The notes: generated by a model not told the origin, from the letters alone. DNA of 64,000 nt from Theristus sp. LFF4_11 (GCA_030248135.1 JASANC010004953.1:31567-95566); one strand, 5' to 3'. Shown: positions 33,791 to 53,349, counted from the stretch's first letter. Translations and numbers: made by a program.

Positions 33791-36700
33791 TCAAATCCTC
33801 ATGTCCGATATGTTCGCGTATAGTCCAAAGAACATTCCAACCAATCCAAGCGTCAACAACGCGGCGTTCTTCGTCACGATCAACGCTTTCCACTTTCCGC
33901 TGGTCTCGAGGTTCCAATCGTCCCAGAACGTGATCATTTGCAATATCGGCGGGAATATGAACGCCAATAGCATGCCGACGGAGATGCCGACCAATGAGAT
34001 GATCACGTCCAATTGTGGTACGAGCGCCGCGAGCATGACTGCAAAACAGTGTTATAGCTGTTGAAACGCTAAATTTTATCCGTGAATTGTGTACAACTGG
34101 CTGATTGGTTGGTTGCTGATGCGTGCGTTCTGTGCGGGCACACTCCACCTCTCCGGCAATGCATGCATTACATTAAACGTGTGCAACCAATCAGCCATAG
34201 TGCATTTGTGTAAACCTCTGCCTGCTGCGCCTGCACTGATTTCTGAACAAATCAAGCACGCTGATTGGCTGGCTTTTGCGCAACAGTGGAGAACCATTCA
34301 AAATTGCAGTCAAGCAACTCATCCCCATATTGCTGTTACTGTTCAGCGTTTGAAAAAAGTTCATTCTGTCAGTGGTCACTCAATCAAGCACTCCAACTTT
34401 CGTTTCGTTCTTCGGTTTGTCAAAATTCAGGCAAGCAAAGCCGTGACGGGTTTAAAATATTTTTTTTTCAAAATTCACACGCCATCCATCACACGCCATT
34501 CACAGCGTTATCAATCGATCCAACCCGGTATCAGAAAATTTAAAAACAACCAACCCAACTGACTGTTGACTCATAAAGCTGTCAAACAAATTTCAGGTTC
34601 TGCGTTCGTGTGGGGGTTGTTCGGACGTACAAGACAGAGAGATACTACAAAACTCGGCACCGGAGTGTTTAGCATCATCAGTCTACTGGCTGGTCAAACA
34701 TATCACATGGTAAAACGGGCCGAAATGCGTGTGTGCGTGATTCATGCAAACCAGCGAAAACTAGATCAGACTATACTAAAACAGCGACGAATATTATCCA
34801 CGCACGATAAATATATTTGCTGCCGCCACGAAGAAATAATAGGCCTACAAACAATGTACATACACGGAGACATGAGAGACAGCAAGGCGAGCGGGACAGT
34901 GAGTGTGTGCAAAATGGAACGTGGGGTAAAAAGTTCAGTTTTTTTTCAAAGAATTTTTTTGGACATTGAAAAAGGAATAGTTGGAGTTTTTGTCATTCGA
35001 AATTTGACAAACATCTTGGAAAGTGACATTGTGGAAATCACCCGGTTTAAAGGATCCAAAATTCAAATGAAAAAAGCCCCGCAACACATTGCAGAAAAAG
35101 CCGCCAGCGAGCGCTATCAAGAAACGCGTAAAGGTAACACAACCAATCGCTGCTAATGGACTTGTTCGAAAACCATGCACCTAAACACTGCACGACGACA
35201 AACAAACATACAGGCACCACCAAAAAACACCAAAGTTTCGCAATAGAAACGCACACGTGAACGCGACCAAGGCCGTTCGAAACAGATATTCCAGCGGTAA
35301 ATGCCACCGGGGCACCGTGTACAAGTATTTCCGCCGGATCGGCGGCCACAGCATCGCGATCACGACGTACATCTGCAGGCCGTATGAGACGTACACCGAA
35401 ACCACCAGTAGGATCTTGGCCATGTCGTAAATGCTGAAAATGTGTTACACATTTGTTTGTTTGTGAAAAATATTGACGGTTTTTTTATTGCCAGAGCAAA
35501 TGATATATTGGTATTCGACGCAGTTTTGCCTCTGTCCAGCTCACACACACACTGCAACAGATCCAAGTATACTTCCGGGATTGTTGCGCCAGATTTGCTG
35601 GTTACATTTGCGTCACCGAAATTTCAGATGTGTACAGACCCTTCTGATTGGCTGGTTTACCCCAACGAACTCTATCGAATGGAAAATGCAATCAATTCAA
35701 CCCGGTAACCCTCCGCTCGATCCCCTTTCCCAGAAACTTACACCAACACGTGCACGCAAACCCAACTACATTTCCGGTCTGTAATTTGTGTTACTGTACA
35801 CATTTGTTCCGATGCACTTTAGTCCTGAACAAAACTGAAATGAACTGGATTGTCACCCACGTGTTAGACCATTGTCTGTGCGTTCGGGGGATCGAGCACC
35901 GCCCGAGGGGTGTATAGGCACTTACTGACAAAGAAAACTCGATGGGAGCCCTACTCGACGGCGTTCTGTACTCTCTGGCTAAAAAACATCGCCTAAAATC
36001 CCCAATAACAACGACAACAACGGAACATCACAAAAACACAGAAAAAAAGAACGAACATTGTGTTCGGCAGACTAAGCGTGATGCTTGGCCGCACCTCGAC
36101 GCCGTACGTGTAATAGCCGAAGAAGCCGGTCGCCGCATAGAGCGCTATGATCACCCACATGGCCGTGCTGAGGACGCCCGTCCAATGGAGCATCTCCGAC
36201 GGCGTGTCCATCATGTTCTCCAGCGGAAGCACCTGCGTTTCGTTCGTGCATGTACAGTCCATCTCGCTAATATGTACAACTAGCTGATTGGTTGGTTGCA
36301 CACACGTGCAGGCTGATGCGTGCATTCGGTGCAGGCATTGCCGTGGAGGCGGAGTTTGCCTACACCGAATGCAGGCTCAACTGCACGTGTGTGCAAACAA
36401 CCAATTAGCTAATTGTATGTATTAACCAGATGGACTGTAAATAAACAGACATTAGAACTTTTAAGCAACGGAACTCAGTTATTTTACATACGTTCAGATG
36501 CTGTGCACTTATGTTAGGGTGTCGTATCACGAGTATCGCACCTTCAGTGAACTTGCCATAGCTTACTTAACTGGCCAAACAAAACAAATAACGAAACGAA
36601 AGTATTTTCCATTATCACTTTGTAACAAAAGGCTTGGCTTAGAATGGGCAATTGTTCAGATCTTCCAATCAATTCAGTATAAATAAGGTTTGCCAGTGAT

Positions 36701-39700
36701 TTGAAAACTCACCGTCTTTCATACCAAAAAATACACTCATCACATTGCGACCTGATTTCCCCTCCGGAAACATCACTCCCAGCTTTCCTAATTTCGGTCA
36801 TCATCCGACCCCAACCGCAACCAGCTACTCCAAATGGCAACAGTGGCCGAACAGCAACAAGGTCAAACGGCAGCAGAGAGCAAATTCGATCCGATGCATG
36901 TGAGCAAGGGCGACGACGACGGCGGCGACGACGATGCGGACATTTCGTCCGTGACCGAAATCTCACCGGCGTCACTGCGCAGCAAGACGGCCTACGAAGT
37001 GCTGCGACAGGTCGTCCGCGCACATCAGCCGCCGTTGGCCGTCGCGAAACGAAACGAACTGTTCACGTTGGTGTCGGAGGGATGGGGATGGGGGTGTACA
37101 GTCCATTTTCTCGAACGTGTCTGACTGAAATGACGTCATGTGTTCGCCAGAACGCGCTTCTCATTGCCACAACGACCGGGGAGCTTTCAAGGTGCCTGAT
37201 TTCGTCATGGAGAAAAATACACGCGAAGAGAACTGCAGTCGAACTCTGAATTGTAGGGAATCAGCTGATTGGTTGGGATTACGGTATGCATGCTTTCTGC
37301 GCAGACAATGCTGCGGGGGCGGAGTGTGGTTTGCACTGAAAGCATGCAAACACGTGATCACCAACCAATCAGCTGTCTCTCTATAATTTCGAGTTCGACT
37401 GTATCTCAGTGATGACCAACATTACAGCGAGTTGAAGAGCCTGATGAGGACGATGCCCGAGTACGACGCAGACGCGACAAAAGAAGAACAACAGCAACAA
37501 CAACAAGAGGCGAACAAGCTGAGCGGCATTCAACTGAAGAACGGCATCAGTCCGTATCGCGTCTGGTGTCAGGCGAAGGAGCTCGCCGAGCAACTGAACA
37601 AGGCGCCGTCGGAAATGTCCACCGACTTTTATCAGGTCAGCAGAATTAAGCATCTTTTCGGGGCAGGTCTGCCAGGACTGCAGAATTAAACTGACTGACT
37701 GACTGACTGCCAGGTGTCCGTGCAATCCACATTTCCATTATGAGTCGACCGAAAAAACACGACATTTTATACATGAACGCCAAGTGCAACTTGACAGTGA
37801 TAATGAATGCATTGCACACTATGTGAATGACAAACAGATATGCTAGAGTTAGGTAGCCGAGGATGCAAATAATGCTGTCAAACTCAAAATCGACCATTTT
37901 ATAAACAGGCGCAACTGCGTCGACTGTGCCGCGAACTGATCGTCAGCGTCAATGACGGCGAGACAAGCGCCGATTCACTGGATTCCATCTGCTCCTACTC
38001 GCTCAACTATGTGCTAGTTAGTTTGCACGTTGCTTGTCCGTTTTCGAGGTCAGTTTCGTAACCTTGAAACACTTGAACTCCAGCCATACAAAGAGAACGT
38101 GATCGCGGAGGCGCAACGAGTCGACAAACGCACTTGTAAACTACAAAAGGATACCAGCGTCGAGTCGTGGGTGATGAAGAAATACGACGACGAGCCGATG
38201 GGCACCGGCTTCGACCTTGGCCACATACTGAAGAGCGCGGTGAATCCACTGAATTCCATTGAACATTACCACAAAAAAGCATTTGAATTCTTTAAGTGGT
38301 ATATTCATGAGGATCGTATCGAGTGCACCAGCAGCTGCAACTTAAGGGATTTTCTTTTGCAGGCGGCAAGTCATTTGACGCTGTTGAAGAGTCTATTTTG
38401 TTATGCTTACATTGTGAGTGGCCTGAGCTCCAAGTTACGTAGATCCGACCCCCTCCCCCACATACATTATTCAGACACGAACCCCATGATTATGTCCTTT
38501 TCAAAGCAACCGGTTCTTTATGTATCCTCTCAACCCTCGGACGATACTTGATGATATGACTCGTTTCCATTTCCATAGCCAATCTCCGACCCGACAACGC
38601 CGCCGGCGTTGGTCAACTCGGCCGAGTTGTTCGACACGTTTTCTGAGTACGACACGAGCGAAACGATGAGCGAGTCGCACACGCGCGTCACGTTCGCGAT
38701 CGCCAGCGAACAGAAGCAGAAGCCGCCCGTGGCAGAACCAGAGAAAGTAGCGGCGGCGGAGTCGGACGACCTCGTCTTGGTTCGTCGTAACATATTTTTG
38801 CTTCTGCTCATGGGCGTTTCTGAGGCGTTTCAATCAGATATCGTGGGACTTGTGAGAAATATATGAGAAAGCAATATTATGGTTGCTCCATATCGTTGTG
38901 GTCGTGCGTGGCATAGTGCGATTGTGTCGTACCTTATAGCATGATACCCACGAACTAGTGATGTGTTCGGTTACCGAAATTCTCGGTAACCGAACCGAAA
39001 CCGAAAAAAATCACCAACCGAAACCGAAACCGTTGCATTTTCGAGCACCGGTAACCGAAACCGAAACCGGAAGAGGTGCAGTGTTCGGTAACCGAACCGA
39101 AACCGAAACCGAAAAAAAAATTGTCCATCAACCGAAACCGAAACCGAAAAATTTGAATTTTCGGTTACATAAGAGATAGACTGGTGACTGAAAATTTTTT
39201 TTGGGGGGGGCGCCCCCCCCTAGAACAACTATGGGGGGGGGTTTGACCCACCAGAAAATAAGGGAATATAAAAAATATGTGGGGGTTGATCAGGAATCAG
39301 AGGAAGAAATTGATCGGGGTGTGGAGGGTGATTGATTGAACTAATCCTCACGGGTCACGGCGCCGTGTGGCTGGGCTGGGTGGGGGGCACTGTCTGACGT
39401 CTGTTCTGTTGACTGTTCTGACGATCCAACGGTCCGTTCCATATCCGTTCCGTTCCTCTTCCTCTTTTCATTTTAGCATTCATTATCCACCGCACCCTAA
39501 ATTTTTACAATTTATCGGAGAATCTATCCTGAAAGCACTGAAACTGAATAATTTATGTTGCATGCAACTTGCAATATATATGCGCCATCGATCAAGCAAA
39601 CTTTTTCATTTGAAACCGAAAATCAACCGAAACCGAACCGAAATGAAATATTTTGTCGGTAACCGAAACCGAAACCGGAAGAGGTGCAATGCTCGGTAAC

Positions 39701-42700
39701 CGAACCGAAACCGAAACCGAAAAAGAAAATTTTCATCAACCGAAACCGAAACCGAAACCAAAAATTTTTTTCAACCGAAACCGAAACCGAAAAAAAATCG
39801 CTTCGGTACACAACACTACCACGAACGCGACAATTTGGAACCCTGTACGGAATGGCCGAGTAAACAATCGAGGGTGCAAGGAGCGCGCGAAATTTGAACG
39901 AAAAAAGACGTTCAGAAACCCAATTGTGTGTCAAATTTGACGTGTGTTTTTTGCTAATTGATTCTTCGTGCTAACCTGTTCATTCTGTCTTCCTTGCACA
40001 CACAATTGGGAATTCTCTTGGCATTCTTGAAGACAACTCCTAGTCTGCGACAGACCCCGCCTTGATGGAGAAATACAAGAACTGCCTCATTTATTCGGCC
40101 ATACTGTTCTTAAAAATCGCTTTCAACAGGAGCGAGTGATGCGACGACGGAGTCGACCACGCGCACGGGCGCGTATTCGCGCGAAACAACGGATCAAGGC
40201 CAAGCAGAACGAGGAGGCGCTCGTCGGCACTGAAGAGTTCATGCGGGTGGCTTCCAAGTGTTTTCCCTCTTCCTTTATTGGATGTTCATCAATCGCTTTT
40301 CACCATTCGTAGCAAATGGCGCTGTCGACGCACCGCGGCGATTACAGTCGTGCACGGCAGACGCCGCAACGAGCGGACGACCGCGGCGACGAGATTGTGC
40401 CGACGGCGGCGTCGAGCGCAATGGACGACACGCAGGTCACGGAGTGAGTGGGAGCGTGTGTCCGCTTAAGACTTCAGATACAGTCGAACTCGTGAATCAT
40501 AGGCAATCAGCTGATTGGTTGGTGTTCACGAGTGATGCATGGTTTCATTGTCTGACATACTCTGCCCGCCCCCCGCACAGCAACGTCTGCACAGAACACA
40601 TGCATCACGCGATCACCAACCACCAATCGGCTGATTGTCTGTCATTTAGAGTTCGACAGCACGTACGGTTGAAATTATAGATACATAAGTGCTAGTCAGA
40701 TAATACAGTAATGTTGCACAGAAACAAGCAAGCAAACAAGCACACAAACGACATCACGTGTGTGTTTGTTTGTATGTAACTGCACAACATTACGGTGTTA
40801 TAACCGACTGCACTGTCTTACGACTAGGACTTTTCATTACAATCCAGGTACATAATGGAGGACGGCAGTCTCTGGCGTATTTACTACGATCAAAGCAGGA
40901 ACAGCGCGGTGAGTACCAGTGCGGAAATTAATCAGTGAACTGCGTTTAGCAACAATCTGATCGTGTCAAAAACCACTTCTGCTACGCACAGGGCACTTTG
41001 ATGCGTTCAGCGTCGTCGACTAAACTCGATCCATCAAAGTCGGACCAGAAATCGCAAGTCCATGTGTATATCGGCGAACTGGACGATCCAGAAAGCGACA
41101 CAACGAAACCATCGTCGATTCGGCAACTGAGCGCCAGTACGCCGACGCTGCAGAGAGATGGTTCGTTGAATGACTAAAACACGACAAAGTACAACAATCG
41201 ATTCTTAGTTTTCCCAGTATTTCCAGCGAACGTTGCCAACAAAAATGCCGACGACGACGACTCAGAACCCTTGAGTGAATTGTGTCCGGTACAGATGCTG
41301 CGCGCACATCAAGCGAACTATGCCGAGCAACTGAACATAGACGAGCTATCGTCGAAACGAAAGCCAGTGACGAAAACAATGTTTGCCCCGCTGCCGCACA
41401 CCGTCGCCTCAATGGCGGTCGAAAGCATCATGACGGCACCAGTGTACAACGTGACACGTTTACGGCAGACCACTCCGAAACCGCAACGCCGACAAACGTC
41501 GCGTCATCGGAGGTGAAACTGCAGGCTGGCTCTTTATTCGAACGTGTTGCACCAAAACAAGGTCACAACTCCACTGTTTTTTGGAACATGCGCTTGTCAT
41601 ATATGCACTGCAAGCCGGCCGCTCTAGTCACACGACGAAACACGTGACAGAGTAAACCAATACCAAACTCGAATTCTGGTGAAATTGCAACATCCAAAAC
41701 CGACTTGAAATTCAGTGACAAGTCGAGCACGCTGCGCGCCAGTGCGAGCGGCGACGACAGAATGACCGACGTGACCACTTGCACCGATGGCAGTGCTCGG
41801 GCCGGTTCACTCGGACTGGGCAACGATGATTACATGGCAATGCCAACAAACTACAAAACTGAGGGCGACTGCAGCGCAATCAACAGACGAGGGTTTGTGC
41901 CGACAATACTTGAAAGTGAACATTTTACAATCGCCTGCAAATCATCTTGTCAACCTAGCCAGTTAGTAGTTATCAACTACCCCGAAATCGAACGACCGGA
42001 ATTCCTGAAACCGAAGGGGAAATCATAAAAAACCTCAATAATACCGACGTTTTTAAAAGTCATTCATAACTCATTTATTACGCATTCTCATATGCCTCAC
42101 ACAAACAGATCACCGGAACGAACAACAACCAAACACGGGCGGAAAACAGTTCCATCGACGATTCGCCCGTCTCCGTCCGTACTGACGACGGCCAGCGCCA
42201 TCTCAGTAGCGAGCAGCATTCTGACACACAGCGACGATCTGATGCGACGTGCGCGCGAGAATCGCGACGAAAACGAGCGCCTGCTTCGACAGCTCGATCA
42301 ATCGAGGCGCAAGAGCACTTCGGGTGCCAGCTTTTTGTCTTGTCAGTTTTTGCTTCAGTTGTCAACAACGTGTACCGCATCATCAACTTTTTTTCAGTTA
42401 ACGAGGTTTATGTAGTGATTAGCGGCATTTTCCATTTTCCCCTTTGATGGCTGCCAAATCATAACACGACAAGATTATTCTTGACGAGTTTCAAATAGGA
42501 AAACCAAATTGCCCACTCAAATGCGTTTCAAATTTCAATTTCACTGTATTTCACTGAAATTTTTAAATCAGCAAATTAGCTGTCTGACACTAACATGGCC
42601 GTTTTTCGACCACCCTGTATAAATTTTCAACTAGCATTTCGAGTGTACCTGCAGACAGGCACTATCACAGGATACGAATATAGTTCATTTAAGTGAAAAA

Positions 42701-45628
42701 AATGCTTCTAATTGTTTTTTTTCTTTTAGATAACAACCGACAGTCAAGCTCGTCGTTCAATTCACGGTTGTCGAGCGCTTGTGGCTCACCGACCACCAGA
42801 GCGGCGCTGTCTGATTATTCAAAATGATTTGTTGCTTTTAACATAAATCGAGACATATTCGCAGCGGTTTTCCAACGGATTACAAACCGTCTTGATTTGA
42901 CGACTAAATTTTACTATTTTTCTGCAAAATTTCTGTTTTCTTTCTCGTGAGATGCAAGTGATGTTGACTTTTGTGATTTGTGCTTTTTACACTGATTATT
43001 ATATTATTCTGCTAGTGTTCCATTCCACCCGATTGTGTCATGATTTATGGAATGTGATTGAGTAAAAGTGCGTTTTCGGTGTTTCTCATGACTTTTCTGC
43101 ATTCAGACCGGCCGGGCCGAAATACAGGCAGACTGCCTCTATAGACCATGGTTGATTATACGGACAACGACGCAGCTCCTACACAGCGTCCGCATCCGAC
43201 CGAGCCCGCTCGATCGGCCAAATAAAAATTGCGTCACTACCTTGCCCACCTGTTGGGCGATGAACAACAACATCGTTGATTTTCGATTTGCTACCTACGA
43301 TTTGCTACACACTCACAATTGCCTGTCCCTCAAACGCGTACAATATGGCACCAACGGCCATAGACGTATTCCAAGCATTCGTAAAACTCGCCCGTGGCCC
43401 CGGAACGCGCGGCGTCGCCAAAACGGCCTGAATGAACGTTTCGGAATTTTTCGCAAATTTCACCGGCAGACTTACGAACTGTTTTCTGCCGCTTCAAACC
43501 ATCACAACAGCCGAAAACTAAACAGCGGGTTTTGTTGTAGCTGTAGAGTCCATCAGTGCTGGGTTGCCATTGAGGTTCCAGTGTTCAAGAGGTGCAAAAC
43601 TGTTTTTCTGACTGTACTAGTTGATTGTCGAATCAAGTGCAGCGAAGCGAATCAGCAGTTTGAACCTGACAAAGCCAACAGCGCAAGTTGGCTTCGACTT
43701 TTATTTGCTGTTGGTCAACCAATCAGCGCACTGCGCCTCCAAAATGCAACCAATCAGCAGCAACGTACGTAGAAAATGATGCAGAACACGATGATCATGA
43801 GCATATTGGCGAACGTGCTGAGCAACGCCAACACGTTCACGGATCGAATGTAATTCAGCAGTATAACGGGTATGACGATGATGGCGATTGCGGGCACGAC
43901 GTTCAGTGCGACGTGCGCTGTTAGGTCGTTGACGACCTGCAAATGGCAACTCGCTGATAAAATGACAAAACAACGGGAATGGCAAATGGTTAATAGAGTG
44001 ACAAACCGGGAATTACAATTGGCTGACAAAATACGGGAATGGCAAACGTGGCGGGTACACGATCAAACACCCGATTAGCTGCATGATCAAATCAAAGAGC
44101 AGTGACATATAATAGGCAATCAACGGATTAGTTGGTGATCACGTCACGTGCATGCAAGCTTTCTGTGCTGGACAGGTCATCAACCAATCAGCTGATAGCT
44201 TATATAATTTAGAGTACGACTGTATTTGCCTTTTGTACGACACGAGCAGCATTACCTCAGCGATATGCGTCCCCATGAACACGAACTGCACGCTGCAGAT
44301 GCCCAATTGGTAGACCGCAATGACGGCATTGGTGATGTACCTGAAGGCAAATTGTTTCACGATTTATAGAACGAAACACAGCGGGTTACTAAAATGTGCG
44401 AAACACAAAGGTTTACCGCCATAGTATACTTGCCTGACACTTCTATAAACGTGCCGAACAATGCAGAACAGAACAGAACGTACAGTGCTTTTTTGCTGTG
44501 CAACCGCGAATTCTCAGGCCCATAATCGACGGCCTTCTTCGCCAGATGTCCGTAGTCGAGGCCGGGCTTACCGGTTCTGAAAGGCGGAGACAGCCGTTGA
44601 AACAAGCAAAGGGAAAAATGGTGGACGAGAAAAGCGGTTTTTTAATCCTGCCACCTCCCCAAAAAATTGAGAGATGCAGTCGAACTGATAGCAGGATAAC
44701 GTGGTCAACTGGACATATTGCTTACACAAATACAATCATTCTCGAAATTCCAGGTAACCAGCTGATTGATTGGTTATCACGTGATGGATGTGTTCTGTGC
44801 AGCACAGAGACTTCGCCCACAACAGCAATGCCTGCACACCAAAAACCATGCATGCACGTGACCCACCAACCTACCAATCAGCTGATAGCCTATAATTTAG
44901 AGTTGTTCGATTGCCACAAACATTTCTTTCTTGCACAATTATTTGAAAATAAATGATGATAAATAAAAAATGCCAACTTCCGACATAAATACTGCGAGGC
45001 CTCGACCAACAACGTCATACAATGCAGATTCAGGTAACCGAGCACAAATATCAGTATCATGCCACCCTGAAAAGCTGTCATTCACCAAACGGCGTTTTTT
45101 GTGTTGTTGTTGAATTGTGAGAACGATTCAATTGATAACAGTATGTTGGAGAATATCACCAAAAATGCCCCCAAAAAACGAACCCATAAGCCAGACTTCT
45201 TAAACGCCACTGGCAACGCGAGGCAACCAGGCCCAATCATGCCACGAAGGAAGTTCATCAATGTGCGATTGGTTCTGGACAAAAAAAATGAAAAGCGTGA
45301 ACCGTGAACAGTTCGGGATCAGAACAATGGTTATTTGTTCAGCAATACAAAAAAACAAAAAAAACTTATGCAAGAATCCCAGTCAAGCAGATTTGCTAGC
45401 TGGCACGCTGATTGGTCGCATCGACCAATCAGTGAAGCTCAATTAAAAAACCAGCCAATCGGAAAGACGGTTTAAATAAAACATGAAAACTCACGACGTT
45501 TTCGAGTGTTTAAGATCAGTGGACTTTATCAGCGGTTGCTCATCCGTTCCGTCTTCCGCATCCGCCGTCTCACCGCTGCCCAACGATGTTGACTCGTTGA
45601 GCGAATCAGATGGCAAAGATTGAAGCAT
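33791..45628 (-). CDS. SLC36: SLC36-family proton-coupled amino-acid transporter, 10 exons
   Basis: Eleven-pass AAAP/APC-fold carrier that moves small neutral amino acids with protons across plasma or lysosomal membranes. Exons in coding order: 45628-45495, 45274-45160, 45066-44978, 44576-44484, 44340-44256, 43936-43769, 43427-43317, 36232-36057, 35433-35255, 34038-33791. Phases all close, giving 465 residues (human SLC36A1 has 476). The acidic N-terminal tail (MLQSLPSDSLNESTSLGS) is followed by TM1 (TLMNFLRGMIGPGCLALPVA, the family's 'GNIGTGLLGLP' block). Exon 7 carries GAILYAFEGQA and exon 8 VLPLENMM, together the substrate-site signature, then PSITLSLPNT. The last exon has VPQLDVIISLVGISVGMLLA and PPILQM. 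Intron 7 (36233-43316) contains a complete gene on the other strand. Whether it is the pathetic/PAT orthologue or another paralogue cannot be decided here. Confidence 0.95.
34085..34210. repeat. MITE family 1 core fragment
   Basis: TACAACTGGCTGATTGGTTG and GTGTGCAACCAATCAGCCAT arms without terminal repeats, resembling subfamily 3 at 36253. In SLC36 intron 9. Confidence 0.65.
34211..35254. other. SLC36 intron 9, remainder
   Basis: No exon, gene or known repeat recognised on either strand apart from isolated CCAAT-like motifs. The 196-codon open stretch at 34566-35156 has no protein character I recognise. Confidence 0.5.
35855..36003 (+). repeat. SINE family A, 5'-truncated
   Basis: GTCACCCACGTGTTAGACCA, GGGGGATCGAGCACCGCCC, AACTCGATGGGAGCCCTACT, ACATCGCCTAAAATCC. 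In SLC36 intron 8. Confidence 0.8.
36253..36440. repeat. MITE family 1 copy, subfamily 3
   Basis: TACAGTCCATCTCGCTAATA at the left and TATTAACCAGATGGACTGTA at the right, with a core GCACACACGTGCAG ... CTGCACGTGTGTGC. The same subfamily is at 48517 and 51829. In SLC36 intron 7. Confidence 0.8.
36834..42827 (+). CDS. Nested gene in SLC36 intron: 783-residue protein of unknown family
   Basis: Thirteen exons on the strand opposite SLC36 join in phase: 36834-37066, 37410-37635, 37909-38016, 38084-38413, 38579-38779, 40130-40246, 40313-40443, 40848-40908, 40992-41160, 41227-41512, 41716-41892, 42109-42323, 42730-42827 (TGA). An acidic disordered start (KGDDDGGDDDADISSVTEI) leads into a helical, conserved-looking region over exons 1-4. 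Landmarks are KTAYEVLRQVVRAHQPPLA, GISPYRVWCQAKELAEQLNK, LRRLCRELIVSVND and HYHKKAFEFFKWYIHEDRIE. Exons 5-11 are Ser/Thr/basic and disordered apart from YIMEDGSLWRIYYDQ. Exon 12 has a short predicted coiled coil (MRRARENRDENERLLRQLDQ). No signal peptide or membrane segment. I cannot assign a family; a soluble adaptor or trafficking regulator would fit but is inference. The exon 1-2 join (donor GTTGGT) is the least certain. Confidence 0.75.
37113..37160. repeat. MITE family 2 fragment
   Basis: GAACGTGTCTGACTGAAATG with ACGTCATGTG only; left end of the family in intron 1 of the nested gene. Confidence 0.6.
37235..37403. repeat. MITE family 1 copy
   Basis: CAGTCGAACTCTGAATTGTA to ATAATTTCGAGTTCGACTGT; ends just upstream of exon 2 of the nested gene. 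Confidence 0.85.
37655..37710 (+). repeat. Retroposon (ACTG)n tail fragment
   Basis: CTGCAGAATTAAACTGACTG with further ACTG units; truncated copy of the module at 405. Confidence 0.6.
38958..39800. repeat. Two clusters of ACCGAA-type hexamer repeats
   Basis: Degenerate AACCGAAACCGAAACCG arrays at about 38958-39175 and 39618-39800. Both contain a longer shared module in which GGTAACCGAAACCGAAACCG is followed by GAAGAGGTGCA and a second ACCGAA run. About 440 bases of other sequence, with homopolymer G/C runs and a CTAGAACAACTATG end at 39219-39232, separate them. In intron 5 of the nested gene. Confidence 0.85.
39846..40110. repeat. MITE family 5 copy
   Basis: TACGGAATGGCCGAGTAAAC at the left and GCCTCATTTATTCGGCCATA with CTG at the right are mirrored ends. 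Reverse orientation relative to the copy at 9560. It stops about 20 bases before exon 6 of the nested gene. Confidence 0.75.
40479..40662. repeat. MITE family 1 copy
   Basis: TACAGTCGAACTCGTGAATC to CTGTCATTTAGAGTTCGACA; core with GTGATGCATG and mirrored GCATCACGCGATCACC. In intron 7 of the nested gene. Confidence 0.8.
40700..40842. repeat. MITE family 6 copy
   Basis: CAGTAATGTTGCACAGAAAC and TAACTGCACAACATTACGGT are inverted ends; core alternates CAAGCAAACAAGCACACA and GTGTGTGTTTGTTTGT. Flank GACTGCACTGTCTTACGACT matches 33421 in reverse. Confidence 0.7.
43221..43226 (+). terminator. Possible polyadenylation signal of nested gene
   Basis: AATAAA about 395 bases after the nested gene's stop codon and just before SLC36 exon 7 on the other strand. 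If used, the nested 3' UTR ends next to a host exon. Confidence 0.35.
44095..44224. repeat. MITE family 1 copy
   Basis: Left end degraded (CATATAATAGGCAATCAACG), right end TAATTTAGAGTACGACTGTA. In SLC36 intron 5. Confidence 0.75.
44676..44910. repeat. MITE family 1 copy with long arms
   Basis: GCAGTCGAACTGATAGCAGG to GCCTATAATTTAGAGTTGTT; about 60 extra bases between the left end and the first CAGCTGATTG block. In SLC36 intron 3. Confidence 0.75.
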
Positions 45629-46697
45629 CGTGTTTTTTTTCGTGAAATTACATGCCTGAAAGTGACTGTTTTGATTTGTTTAGTTGCGTGATTTGTTGCT
45701 GAGACCATTAGTATCTTTTATTTTGGTTCGTGGAAACTTCCGGAGCATCAGACACCATGCAATTTTATAACGCGGCGTGCGAAAACGAAACAAATGCCAA
45801 TTTCATCCAATCAGCGCGCCGCTGATTTTCAGCGCAAACCCAAACAATGTAACGGAAATGCAGAAAAAAATACTGACTCATCAGGTGAAAAAACCTTCTG
45901 AACATAATAAACCGACCGTCAAAAATTAAAATAGTGTGTGATTCACTTTTATTTCGTATCGAAAAAAGCAAAAAAGCACCAATGAGAATGCGGCGCTTAC
46001 TGGCTGACGTGAAATGAACGTTTTTTCTAAATGGTGAATTTCTCATGCCACGCAATCTCCAACGAGAAACCCGATAAAAAATACCAGAGAACATTCGAAA
46101 CACACGTGGCATAGCACAATGACTAGCATTTTTGCACTTATCTACATTTGTACTGAACTACTTTTTTTGTAAATATCCCATTGTTTAACCATAACGGTCA
46201 GCTAGCTAGAAAAAGTTCGGATACACTCGAGCAAATAGACATAAACAGTCAACAAAGCTACTATGTAAACATTCACAAAAACAAAAAGAGTAACATAACA
46301 ACGTGATAATTGTGTTTTTAACATTTACCCGAGAACCAACACGGAAACACAAAACCATCAGTGACCGAACTTTGATAAGTTTATCACAGAACTCAATTTC
46401 ACAAGTAGCTCTTGAACAACGAAAAACGACCAGCCAAACATAAAATTCTCGGTTTGCGAGTCTCCTCACTATTGAACTGGCTATCATCAATCAAAAATGA
46501 CAATTCAAGCAAGCCGACAGACTGATTGGCTGCAGCAACATGATGCAGCCAATCACCGTTGTAATCCAAAGTGCACCAGCGAGCCTGACTGGTCGCACCA
46601 TCATAATGCAGCCAATTAGCGTGGCCAATCATAAAGCCATTCTATCTGGTATGGTGACCGCACAAAAACCGCCCACACACAATCCAATCACACAATC
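45629..46697. other. Intergenic region between SLC36 and ALDH9A1
   Basis: The two minus-strand genes are separated by about 1 kb. No exon recognised. At 46515-46630 are several inverted GACTGATTGGCTGCA / ATGCAGCCAATCA motifs, a degraded palindromic repeat. The SLC36 promoter must lie near 45630-45900; no motif can be named. Confidence 0.5.

Positions 46698-53349
<6,652 letters not shown>

Noticed and set aside
43152..43772. 206-codon plus-strand open frame
   Set aside because: It overlaps SLC36 exon 7 on the other strand, whose GAILYAFEGQA motif is a clear family match; the plus frame is its shadow.
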